64,000 nt of DNA, taken from contig CBDBJL010000004.1 of the NCBI GenBank assembly GCA_965206365.1, forward strand, positions 62,001-126,000, read 5' to 3'. Source of the stretch: CBDBJL01 sp965206365. GTDB lineage: Bacteria; Pseudomonadota; Alphaproteobacteria; JABAAW01; JAHZMA01. This document shows positions 55,790 to 61,844 of the stretch, piece after piece. The position numbers and the translations under genes are program-made. Every line of letters begins with the position of its first letter. Position 1 is the first letter of the stretch. The notes under the pieces were generated by a model that was not told the origin of the DNA, ran no database searches, and worked only from the letters and a program-made list of their open reading frames with translations.

Positions 55790-55828
55790 CCTAATATAAA
55801 TTAGGCCTTTTATTTTCACAAGCCTAAT
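55790..55828 (-). promoter_or_regulatory. Promoter and palindromic operator of the LexA-like operon
   Basis: On the minus strand TTGTGA (55816-55821), 17 bases and TATATT (55793-55798) form a good promoter with a start near 55786. The perfect inverted repeat CCTAATATAAATTAGG (55790-55805) covers the -10 box, and another CCTAAT half-site (55823-55828) lies just upstream of the -35. This layout is what an autoregulated repressor would use. It does not match the alphaproteobacterial LexA direct repeat GTTC-N7-GTTC. Confidence 0.6.
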
Positions 55829-55925
55829 TTGATTCAATGCACAGCATTGACTGAACCGACAGTTTTCAAGTCATTTCAGTAAGTAACTCCTTGAACGACG
55901 CAATAATTCTCAAGGAGGAACGCCC

Positions 55926-56135
55926 ATGTCTTCACTTCCCCCAAACCTAATAAATGAGCGAGATCGCCGCACCGAAGTGGCCCGTTTGCTGGCGCTTGGC
56001 ATCCTGCGCCGAAAGATTCGCCTGAACCGACAGAAAGAAGCAACACATCCCTCTAATTCATTGGACTTCAGGGTTTTTCCAAGCGTTCATGCCCATGACG
56101 AAGAACCAAAAAACCAAGGAGAAACAGATGGATAA
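55926..56135 (+). CDS. Small basic island protein
   Basis: A 69-residue protein with a strong AAGGAGG ribosome site. It is rich in Arg near ERDRRTEVARLLALGILRRKIRLNRQKE. Small proteins with the ARLLALGILR segment are common just ahead of DUF2924 and the recombinase in such islands, as I recall. It may be a DNA-binding accessory or excision factor; the function is unknown. It is divergent from the LexA-like operon and overlaps the next gene by 8 bases. Confidence 0.65.
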   Translation: MSSLPPNLINERDRRTEVARLLALGILRRKIRLNRQKEATHPSNSLDFRVFPSVHAHDEEPKNQGETDG

Positions 56136-56583
56136 AACACTTCTGGCGCGTGTGGCGGCACTCCCAAATATGCCGCTATCAGAACTAAAAGCATTATGGC
56201 GGGATGTGTATCAGGACGAACCACCCGGCGGCCATAAAAGCCACATTGTCCGCAGACTGGCTTATCGCCTGCAAGAGCTTGCTTATGGCGTTGATCCGCA
56301 GATTGAGAACCGGATCGAACAGCAGGCCAATGATTTATTCGGTTCGGGTAAGAGAGCCAAGCCGAAGCGCAAGACACAATATCAGCGGCCCATCCCCGGC
56401 AGCAAACTGGTTCGGGAATATAAGGGCATCGAATATCAGGTCACCATTTTAGAAGAAGGCTATGAATATGCAGGCTGCCTATACAAAAGCCTGTCTAAAG
56501 TCGCGCTGGCCATCACAGGCAGCAGCTGGTCTGGACCTGCCTTCTTCGGATTAAACAACAAGGCACAAGGAGGCAAACATTGA
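56128..56583 (+). CDS. DUF2924 protein
   Basis: A 151-residue protein. ATG 56128 is preferred because CAAGGAGA lies just upstream; the frame extends to 56089. The DUF2924 pattern is visible: MPLSELKALWRDVYQDEPPGG-type start, RRLAYRLQELAYGVD, then PIPGSKLVREYKGIEYQVTILEEGYEYAGCLYKSLSKVALAITGSSWSGPAFFGL. The family is nearly always next to a serine recombinase on alphaproteobacterial islands; an accessory role in recombination is inferred. It overlaps the recombinase by 4 bases. Confidence 0.88.
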   Translation: MDKTLLARVAALPNMPLSELKALWRDVYQDEPPGGHKSHIVRRLAYRLQELAYGVDPQIENRIEQQANDLFGSGKRAKPKRKTQYQRPIPGSKLVREYKGIEYQVTILEEGYEYAGCLYKSLSKVALAITGSSWSGPAFFGLNNKAQGGKH

Positions 56584-57965
56584 GCACAACCACACCGAAA
56601 AAACGCTGCGCGATTTATACGCGCAAATCCACCGAGGAAGGCTTGGACATGGAGTTCAACAGCCTTGATGCTCAGCGCGAGGCTTGTGAATCCTACATTG
56701 CTTCACAAAAACATGAAGGCTGGTTCCAGCTCCCTGATGAATATGATGATGGCGGCTTCACAGGCGGCAATATGGATCGTCCGGCCTTAAAGCGTCTGAT
56801 GGACGATATCAAAAGCGGCTTGATTGATACGGTTGTCGTGTACAAGGTTGACCGCTTGTCACGCTCCTTGGCTGATTTTGCCAAGTTGATCGATCTGTTT
56901 GATGTGCACAAAGTTTCCTTTGTCTCTGTTACCCAGCAATTCAACACCACCACATCAATGGGCCGTCTAACGCTGAACATCCTACTCAGCTTTGCCCAGT
57001 TTGAGCGTGAGGTTATTGGCGAACGCATCCGCGATAAATTGGCCGCCTCTAAACGCAAAGGCATGTGGATGGGCGGTGTCACGCCCATGGGTTATGTGGT
57101 GAAAAACCGCGAGCTTGTGATTGAGCCTGATGAGGCTGAGGGCATTCGCAAAATATTTGATCTGTTTTTGATGACCAAGTCACCCACAGAGATGGCAAAG
57201 ATGTTGCCGCGCATGGGGGTGTTAAGCAAGAAGCGCACAACTAAAAACGGACGCGTCATTGGTGGCAAGGCACTGGATAAAGGCGGTCTCTATAAAATTC
57301 TGCAAAACCCCATCTATATCGGCAAGATCAAACATAAAGACAAAATCTACGAAGGCCGCCACCCAGCCATCATCGACATGGATACGTGGAATAAAGTCCG
57401 CGCCATCATGAAAGAAAACACCATCAACCGAGGGGCAGTCACACGCAAGAAAACCAAGGCTATTTTGATGGGACTTTTGAAATGCGGTGAGTGTGAATGC
57501 TCTCTGGTGCCAAGCCATACCCGTAAAAAAGGCGGCAGGCTTTATCGCTATTACACATGCGAGCACTATCGCAAAGGCATCAACCCGGATTGCAAAGTTC
57601 GTAATGTCAGTGCCAGTGAGATGGAAGCTTTGATCCTGACACAGCTACAAGCCGTTTTTGCTTCACCTGAAATGATCGTTGAGACATGGCGCGAGGCATA
57701 CAAAGAGGATGAAAGCGTGACTGAAACGGAAGTCCGGGACGCGCTTGGCAATATTGTACCGATCTGGAAGGAGCTTTTTCCGGCAGAGCAGCAACGTATT
57801 CTTGAGCTGATGATTGAGAAAGTCATCGTCAATTATGAATATGTCGATGTCCGTATCCGGGCAGATGGCATGCTCAGCCTTGCACGAGAATTGGACGAAC
57901 AAGAAAAGCACTTCCAAGGAATTTCAACCAAACAAATGGAGGAGCAAGCATGGATGCACGCATAA
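56580..57965 (+). CDS. Large serine recombinase (site-specific integrase)
   Basis: A 461-residue serine recombinase. The catalytic domain spans residues 8-155: CAIYTRKSTEE with Ser17 as nucleophile, YKVDRLSRSLADFAKLID and LLSFAQFEREVIGERIRDK. Then come the recombinase domain (MGYVVKNRELVIEPDEAEGIRKIFDLF, NPIYIGKIKHK), a zinc ribbon (LLKCGECECSLVP, then YYTCEHYR...DCKVRNV) and a short coiled coil. The TTG start overlaps the DUF2924 stop with AAGGAGG upstream. It is inferred to integrate and excise the island; large serine recombinases usually do not use tRNA sites. Confidence 0.94.
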   Translation: MSTTTPKKRCAIYTRKSTEEGLDMEFNSLDAQREACESYIASQKHEGWFQLPDEYDDGGFTGGNMDRPALKRLMDDIKSGLIDTVVVYKVDRLSRSLADFAKLIDLFDVHKVSFVSVTQQFNTTTSMGRLTLNILLSFAQFEREVIGERIRDKLAASKRKGMWMGGVTPMGYVVKNRELVIEPDEAEGIRKIFDLFLMTKSPTEMAKMLPRMGVLSKKRTTKNGRVIGGKALDKGGLYKILQNPIYIGKIKHKDKIYEGRHPAIIDMDTWNKVRAIMKENTINRGAVTRKKTKAILMGLLKCGECECSLVPSHTRKKGGRLYRYYTCEHYRKGINPDCKVRNVSASEMEALILTQLQAVFASPEMIVETWREAYKEDESVTETEVRDALGNIVPIWKELFPAEQQRILELMIEKVIVNYEYVDVRIRADGMLSLARELDEQEKHFQGISTKQMEEQAWMHA

Positions 57966-58360
57966 AAATGATGGAAGGCAATGTGATCTCGGTTCGAGTG
58001 CCGATAAAAATCAAACGCTACGGCGGCAAAAAACTGATTTTACTTCCCGAAGGTGCTCATATGACTGCCCCGCAAGAGGCTTCAAAACCCGACGAGACGC
58101 TCGTTAAAGCCTTGGCCAAAGCCTATTACTGGCAAAACCTGCTTGATACCGGGCGCTATAAATCCATTGGTGATATGTCGCGCCAACGCCAGATTAATTC
58201 CTCTTACATGTCCCGGATACTGCGCCTCAATCAACTCGCCCCTCAGATCAAAAAAGCCATCTTGGATGGCACCCAGCCGCGCCAGTTGAGCTTGCAGGAT
58301 ATGCAAACCCCATTTCCCGATATTTGGGATGAGCAATTAAAGCATTTTGGATTTGCCTAA
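57950..58360 (+). CDS. ParB-like HTH island protein
   Basis: A 136-residue protein. The C-terminal half resembles the ParB/KorB helix-turn-helix: SIGDMSRQRQINSSYMSRILRLNQLAPQIKKAILDGTQPRQLSLQDM. The N-terminal part (VISVRVPIKIKRYGGKKLILLPEG) is a short beta segment. It overlaps the recombinase by 16 bases with GGAGGAG upstream. Such small proteins follow recombinases in many islands; the DNA site and role are unknown. Confidence 0.75.
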   Translation: MDARIKMMEGNVISVRVPIKIKRYGGKKLILLPEGAHMTAPQEASKPDETLVKALAKAYYWQNLLDTGRYKSIGDMSRQRQINSSYMSRILRLNQLAPQIKKAILDGTQPRQLSLQDMQTPFPDIWDEQLKHFGFA

Positions 58361-58423
58361 TCTCCCTTCGGTGAAATTTCACCGACCACCCTGAAATTTT
58401 TTTCAAAAAAATTTATGACCACC

Positions 58424-58450
58424 AAAGCCCCGCATGTAGGGGCTTTTTTT
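58424..58450 (+). terminator. Rho-independent terminator after the recombinase operon
   Basis: Stem AAAGCCCC / GGGGCTTT with a 7-base loop, followed by a T tract. It ends the 55926-58360 operon, so the sigma-like gene needs its own promoter. Confidence 0.8.
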
Positions 58451-58471
58451 GTTTTTGCAGCGCTTTGAATA

Positions 58472-58557
58472 GCCCGTCTCATCGGGCCTCCAGTGAGTTT
58501 TCGCCAGTCCCAGTTGACCCGCCCGCGTGGCGGCTAACCGCAACTGGAGACGAAAAC
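58472..58557 (+). repeat. Two further hairpins in the leader of the sigma-like gene
   Basis: A small hairpin GCCCG/CGGGC at 58472-58487, then a 61-base imperfect inverted repeat at 58497-58557: GTTTTCG pairs with CGAAAAC, CCAGTTG with CAACTGG, and CCGCC with GGCGG inside. The long repeat ends two bases before the ATG of the sigma-like gene, so its formation would affect translation; a DNA-level role (origin or operator) is also possible. Confidence 0.6.
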
Positions 58558-58558
58558 C

Positions 58559-58909
58559 ATGAGCAAAAACAACTATGAAGGAATCCATCCTTATGTCGTA
58601 AACCAAGTCCGTTATCACGCACGCAGCCTGATGCGGCACTCTGCCATTCATGGCGTAGAAGTCGAGGACATCGAGCAAGAGCTGATGCTGGATTATCTAT
58701 CCCGCAAGCAGGCTTATGATCCTGAAAAAGCAAAATGGTCGACCTTTGTTGACCGCATCCTCAATCACAAATGCGCCAGCCTGATTGAAGCAGCCCGCGC
58801 ACAAAAACGTGGCTCAGGCATCAGTGATTTTTCACTCGATGCATGGCTTGAGGATAACGCCGGGAGGGCTGATGGTCTTCGGCGGTGCGCCAAAGGTTGG
58901 CAAGAGTGA
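58559..58909 (+). CDS. Sigma-70 region 2-like protein, C-terminally truncated
   Basis: The first ~100 residues look like sigma region 2: YVVNQVRYHARSLMRHSAIHGVEVEDIEQELMLDYLSRKQAYDPEKAKWSTFVDRILNHKCASLIEAARAQKRG. The protein stops at 116 residues with no region 4. Its last ~15 codons (AGRADGLRRCAKGWQE) are the +1-shifted reading of the RepA-like gene's P-loop region, so the end is not native. This indicates a deletion joining two genes. Sigma-like genes are typical of this island family; their exact function in phage late transcription is not known. Confidence 0.7.
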   Translation: MSKNNYEGIHPYVVNQVRYHARSLMRHSAIHGVEVEDIEQELMLDYLSRKQAYDPEKAKWSTFVDRILNHKCASLIEAARAQKRGSGISDFSLDAWLEDNAGRADGLRRCAKGWQE

Positions 58910-60017
58910 TTTTCTGCTCTCGTTGCTGGCCCATATGGCGGCAGGCGTTCCCTTCCTTGGTATGAAGCCACCACGCCCTTTGCGGATATTCTATCTGCAG
59001 GCTGAGATTGGTTACCACTATTTGCGCGAGCGCCTTCAAAACATGGCGTTTGATAAAAACTTGTTGCCATTGGTTCGTAAAAATCTGGTTGTCACGCCGC
59101 AATTTAAGATGCTGCTCAATGAGCATGGCGTGGCCGCCACTTGTGAGGCTATTCGCAGCCATTTTAGCGATCTGGGCGTTGATATCATCGTCGTTGATCC
59201 GCTGCGTAATGTGTTTGACGGCGGCGAAGGTGATGCGGGTGAAAATGACAATGCCGCCATGCTGTTTTTCTTGCAGCAACGGCTCGATGCCTTGCGTGAT
59301 GCCGTTAATCCCGATGCTGGGATCATCCTTGCCCACCACACACGCAAAATCCAAAAGAAGCAGCTGGAAGAAGATCCGTTTCAGGCACTCTCCGGTGCCA
59401 GTAGCCTGCGAGGTTATTACACCACCGGGCTGATCCTGTTCCAGCCGGATGAAAACCAGTCCTATCGCCAGCTGATTTTTGAACTGCGAAACGGTCCGCG
59501 CCTGCGATCCAAGGTGATCGATAAGGTCGATGGTGCGTGGCAAGAGATGGAATACACCTCGGATCGTCTGGTCAATCGTGACTATGGCCAGAAGCTGGAT
59601 GCAGAGCGCCGTCGCAAGCGTGATGTCATCCTTGAAATTATCTATGAGGAATCCCGCGCTGGTCGTGTTTACACCATGAACCAGTTTTGTCAGGCGTTTG
59701 AAAACCGCGCCGGGCTTGGCGGCAAAGACACCATTCGTGGTCGCTTGGATGTGCTTTCTACCAAAGGCTACGTCAAGTTTTTCAAGGATGCAGATAATTA
59801 CGGCCTGAGCAGTCCCTCTCGCACCAAATACGGCTTTTTGTGCGTGGAAGATATGCATCTGGGCACTGGCGAAGAGATGGTCGACCCGCACACAGGAGAA
59901 GTTTCAGCCAAGCTGCAAGCGGTCTATCCAACCCATTACAAATGCCGCCAAACAGCCGCCGTCTTGCCTATCGAGAACCCTCGTGTGTGGATTTATGACG
60001 AGGAGGATCAGGCATGA
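58839..60017 (+). CDS. RepA-like AAA/RecA-fold ATPase, 5' end probably lost
   Basis: A RecA-fold ATPase of the AAA_25/RepA type. Walker A is GGAPKVGKSDFLL, Walker B IIVVDPLRN, and the sensor segment IILAHHTRK. A C-terminal winged helix lies near YTMNQFCQAFENRAGLGGKDTIRGRLDVLSTKGYV. Homology starts at ITPGGLMVFGGAPK; everything upstream in frame (to TTG 58785) is the sigma gene read in another frame. ATG 58839 is the first in-frame ATG, ATG 58872 the next, and none has a good ribosome site. In family members ~30-60 residues precede the P-loop. Probable roles are replicative helicase or helicase loading. An array of hexamer repeats follows the gene. Confidence 0.75.
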   Translation: MHGLRITPGGLMVFGGAPKVGKSDFLLSLLAHMAAGVPFLGMKPPRPLRIFYLQAEIGYHYLRERLQNMAFDKNLLPLVRKNLVVTPQFKMLLNEHGVAATCEAIRSHFSDLGVDIIVVDPLRNVFDGGEGDAGENDNAAMLFFLQQRLDALRDAVNPDAGIILAHHTRKIQKKQLEEDPFQALSGASSLRGYYTTGLILFQPDENQSYRQLIFELRNGPRLRSKVIDKVDGAWQEMEYTSDRLVNRDYGQKLDAERRRKRDVILEIIYEESRAGRVYTMNQFCQAFENRAGLGGKDTIRGRLDVLSTKGYVKFFKDADNYGLSSPSRTKYGFLCVEDMHLGTGEEMVDPHTGEVSAKLQAVYPTHYKCRQTAAVLPIENPRVWIYDEEDQA

Positions 60018-60085
60018 TGAACCAGCTCCAAAACACCCACAAAAACCAATTTTCCCACCCGGGAAAAATGGTCTGCCACGCTCCC

Positions 60086-60264
60086 AAACTGGAGCAGTTT
60101 CGGCCCAATCTGAAACTGCAGCAAATCTGCCAAAACTGTAAAACGCCAGCCATATCAACGGTTTCAGCGCAGTTTCGGTCCAGATTCCAGTTTTGGTCAT
60201 CCAGTTTCGTTCCAAACTGCCCAAACTGGACGGAAAGCCTTTTATTCCAAGGCTTAGCCAGTTT
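60086..60264. repeat. Ten-copy CAGTTT/AAACTG hexamer array (iteron-like)
   Basis: Ten copies of CAGTTT or its complement occur in 179 bases: AAACTG at 60086, 60113, 60133, 60214 and 60223; CAGTTT at 60095, 60170, 60188, 60202 and 60259. About 0.1 would be expected by chance. Several sit in larger CCAAACTGG or CAGTTTCGG units. It lies in the 374-base gap between the RepA-like and RuvC genes. It resembles an iteron-type origin or an operator array. An open frame crosses it, but no ribosome site supports coding. Confidence 0.65.
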
Positions 60265-60391
60265 GGAAGTGTTTAGGAAAAAGACTCCCTCTCCCTACGG
60301 GAGAGAGTGCCCCTATGGGGGCAACTCTCCCCGGTCGAGGGTGTTGTGCGTGCTCATTTCATCTTTCCCAACAACCAAACAGGAGGTCTCC

Positions 60392-60877
60392 ATGGAAAAA
60401 ACCAATCAACCCATTTTGCTCAGTCTCGATCTGGGCACAGCTACCGGATGGGCGCTCTCAAACAAACATGGACGCATCATGAGCGGTACAGCGCATTTTC
60501 GTCCCCGTCGCTTTGAGGGTGGCGGCATGCGTTACCTGCGTTTTGAACGCTGGCTAAATGAAACCCGTGATGTGTCGAGCAAGATCAACGCAGTCTATTT
60601 CGAAGAAGTCCGCAGGCACCTTGGTGTGGATGCTGCCCATGCTTATGGCGGTTTTCTGGCATCACTCACCGCATGGTGTGAAGAGCACAGCATCCCTTAC
60701 GAAGGCGTTCCGGTCGGCACAATCAAGAAGTTCATCACTGGCAAAGGCAATGCGGGCAAGACCGCTGTTATCGAAGCAGTCAAAACCCTCGGCCATCTGC
60801 CCGAAGATGACAACGAAGCCGATGCACTGGCTCTCCTGCATTTTGCCCGCGAACAAATGATGGGAGGCAAGTCATGA
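60392..60877 (+). CDS. RuvC-like Holliday junction resolvase (phage type)
   Basis: A 161-residue nuclease of the RNase H fold. Expected acidic residues are Asp13 (LSLDLGTATGWAL), Glu71/Glu72 (VYFEEVRR) and the terminal DDNEADALALLHF group. The ATG at 60392 has a perfect AGGAGG ribosome site; the frame upstream reaches 60014 through the repeat array and is discarded. Phage RuvC-like enzymes resolve branched DNA before packaging. It overlaps the next gene by 4 bases. Confidence 0.85.
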   Translation: MEKTNQPILLSLDLGTATGWALSNKHGRIMSGTAHFRPRRFEGGGMRYLRFERWLNETRDVSSKINAVYFEEVRRHLGVDAAHAYGGFLASLTAWCEEHSIPYEGVPVGTIKKFITGKGNAGKTAVIEAVKTLGHLPEDDNEADALALLHFAREQMMGGKS

Positions 60878-61158
60878 GACATGCCAACCGACTTTTGGAA
60901 GAAGCAACACGGACGCTGGCAGAGCGTGGCGAAAGCTATGGATCACCTCAACCGCTATTCGAAAACGTAGCCAAACGCTGGACACTGACGTTGGGCGTGG
61001 GTGTGAGTGCTGAACAGGTCATCACTTGTTTGATTGATCTGAAACTGGCGCGACTGAACAGCAGCCCCGGGCATCAGGACAGCATTCTCGACGTTGCCGG
61101 GTATGCAGCAATTTTAAACGAAATCATCAACAACAACGGAGGTGCTTATGGAGCATAA
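60874..61158 (+). CDS. DUF6378-like small island protein
   Basis: A 94-residue helical protein: RLLEEATRTLAERGESYGSPQPLFENVAKRWT, LIDLKLARLNSSPGHQDSILDVAGYAAILNEI. The GESYG and HQDS...DVAGYA segments are those of phage proteins now labelled DUF6378, as far as I recall. It may act on nucleotides or DNA; the role is unknown. It overlaps ruvC by 4 bases (ATGA) and the next gene by 11. Confidence 0.75.
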   Translation: MRHANRLLEEATRTLAERGESYGSPQPLFENVAKRWTLTLGVGVSAEQVITCLIDLKLARLNSSPGHQDSILDVAGYAAILNEIINNNGGAYGA

Positions 61159-61531
61159 CTGGACAGAAAAGGACGTGGCAGGTCAATTTGAAGAATCCAT
61201 TTCAACTTTGAAAAAGCTACCGCCTGTGCGGGCGCAAGGCTATTTTAATGCGTGGCCCGAGATTGTCCGCACCCCAGAAGAGATTGCGGCAGGTGAACCC
61301 ATGCCGCTTCGCTTACGTGCAACGCCTGATGCGATCTCACGCATGGAGCAAACACTACGCTGGATCACATGGGTTGATGCCCCGGAGCGTCGCTTGATCT
61401 GGCATCGCGCCGCACGCAGACGCTGGAAAACAATTTGCTGGGAGCTGGGCTGTGATCGCAGCACAGCATGGCGCAAGTGGAATATTGCGCTGGCAAAAAT
61501 TGCTGCTCGCTTGAACGCAGGACAGAAGTAA
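61148..61531 (+). CDS. DUF6362-like phage protein with HTH-like end
   Basis: A 127-residue protein from ATG 61148 (GGAGG 5 bases upstream; a GTG at 61142 is less likely). It matches the DUF6362 pattern, as I recall it: LPPVRAQGYFNAWPEIVRTP, MEQTLRWITWVDAPERRLIWHRAARRRWKTICWELGCDRSTAWRKWNIALAKIAARL. The last part is a helix-turn-helix resembling sigma region 4. The stop codon lies inside a 20-base palindrome. Confidence 0.75.
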   Translation: MEHNWTEKDVAGQFEESISTLKKLPPVRAQGYFNAWPEIVRTPEEIAAGEPMPLRLRATPDAISRMEQTLRWITWVDAPERRLIWHRAARRRWKTICWELGCDRSTAWRKWNIALAKIAARLNAGQK

Positions 61532-61548
61532 AGTGTTGCAACACTTTA
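61529..61548. promoter_or_regulatory. 20-bp perfect palindrome, candidate operator
   Basis: TAAAGTGTTGCAACACTTTA is a perfect 20-base palindrome overlapping the DUF6362 stop. A second TTGCAACA copy follows at 61560-61567, 24 bases after the first. A promoter-like sequence lies directly behind it, so an operator is the natural reading. Which protein binds it is unknown. Confidence 0.6.
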
Positions 61549-61551
61549 GTA

Positions 61552-61581
61552 TTCGACACTTGCAACATTTTTGGCTACTAT
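61552..61581 (+). promoter_or_regulatory. Promoter candidate behind the palindrome
   Basis: TTCGAC, 18 bases and TACTAT. The second TTGCAACA copy falls inside the spacer. The start point would be near 61588. Match quality is moderate. Confidence 0.35.
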
Positions 61582-61587
61582 AAGAAC

Positions 61588-61665
61588 CATAATCGGCAGC
61601 AGTGTAAGCACAGGCAGCCGTCAAGAATTCAAGCGAGCCGCCATCAATCTGATTGCGGCTTTTTT
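61588..61665 (+). ncRNA. Candidate short transcript between promoter and terminator
   Basis: The stretch from the predicted start to the terminator is about 78 bases and contains no gene. It could be a small RNA or an attenuated leader of the methyltransferase gene. Rests only on the flanking signals. Confidence 0.25.
61636..61665 (+). terminator. Rho-independent terminator upstream of the methyltransferase
   Basis: Stem AGCCGC / GCGGCT with an inner CAATC/GATTG pairing, followed by a T tract at 61660-61665. Confidence 0.7.
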
Positions 61666-61844
61666 GTTTCCTCACACCGCTCATTTACCGATGCTCCTCT
61701 CACATACCAAGCCACGGGTCCTTCCTGCGGCTGGAACGTATGCGGGCGGGCTGGGCGCAGTATTTCGCTAGCGTCAGGGCAGCAAAAGAGGTTCGCAGTT
61801 CGCACCCGGGTTAGCACGTCACTAACACATAAAAAGGTTTAACA
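61666..61844. other. Non-coding leader of the methyltransferase gene
   Basis: No gene is seen in this part of the 313-base gap 61532-61844. It holds a small hairpin GTTAG/CTAAC near 61813-61829 and the ribosome site AAAAAGG just before ATG 61845. Confidence 0.5.

Noticed and set aside
55764..55925. Alphaproteobacterial SOS box GTTC-N7-GTTC upstream of the LexA-like gene
   Set aside because: No such repeat is present; the only strong symmetry is the CCTAAT inverted repeat.
58821..59891. 356-residue minus-strand open frame opposite the RepA-like gene
   Set aside because: It has no recognisable domain and lies wholly antisense to a gene with clear ATPase motifs.
58559..60017. Programmed +1 frameshift joining sigma-like and RepA-like proteins
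   Set aside because: No convincing slippery site or stimulator was seen; a deletion junction explains the loss of both native ends better.
60014..60391. In-frame 126-residue extension ahead of the RuvC-like gene
   Set aside because: It translates the hexamer array into low-information sequence; the AGGAGG site at 60381 fixes the start at 60392.
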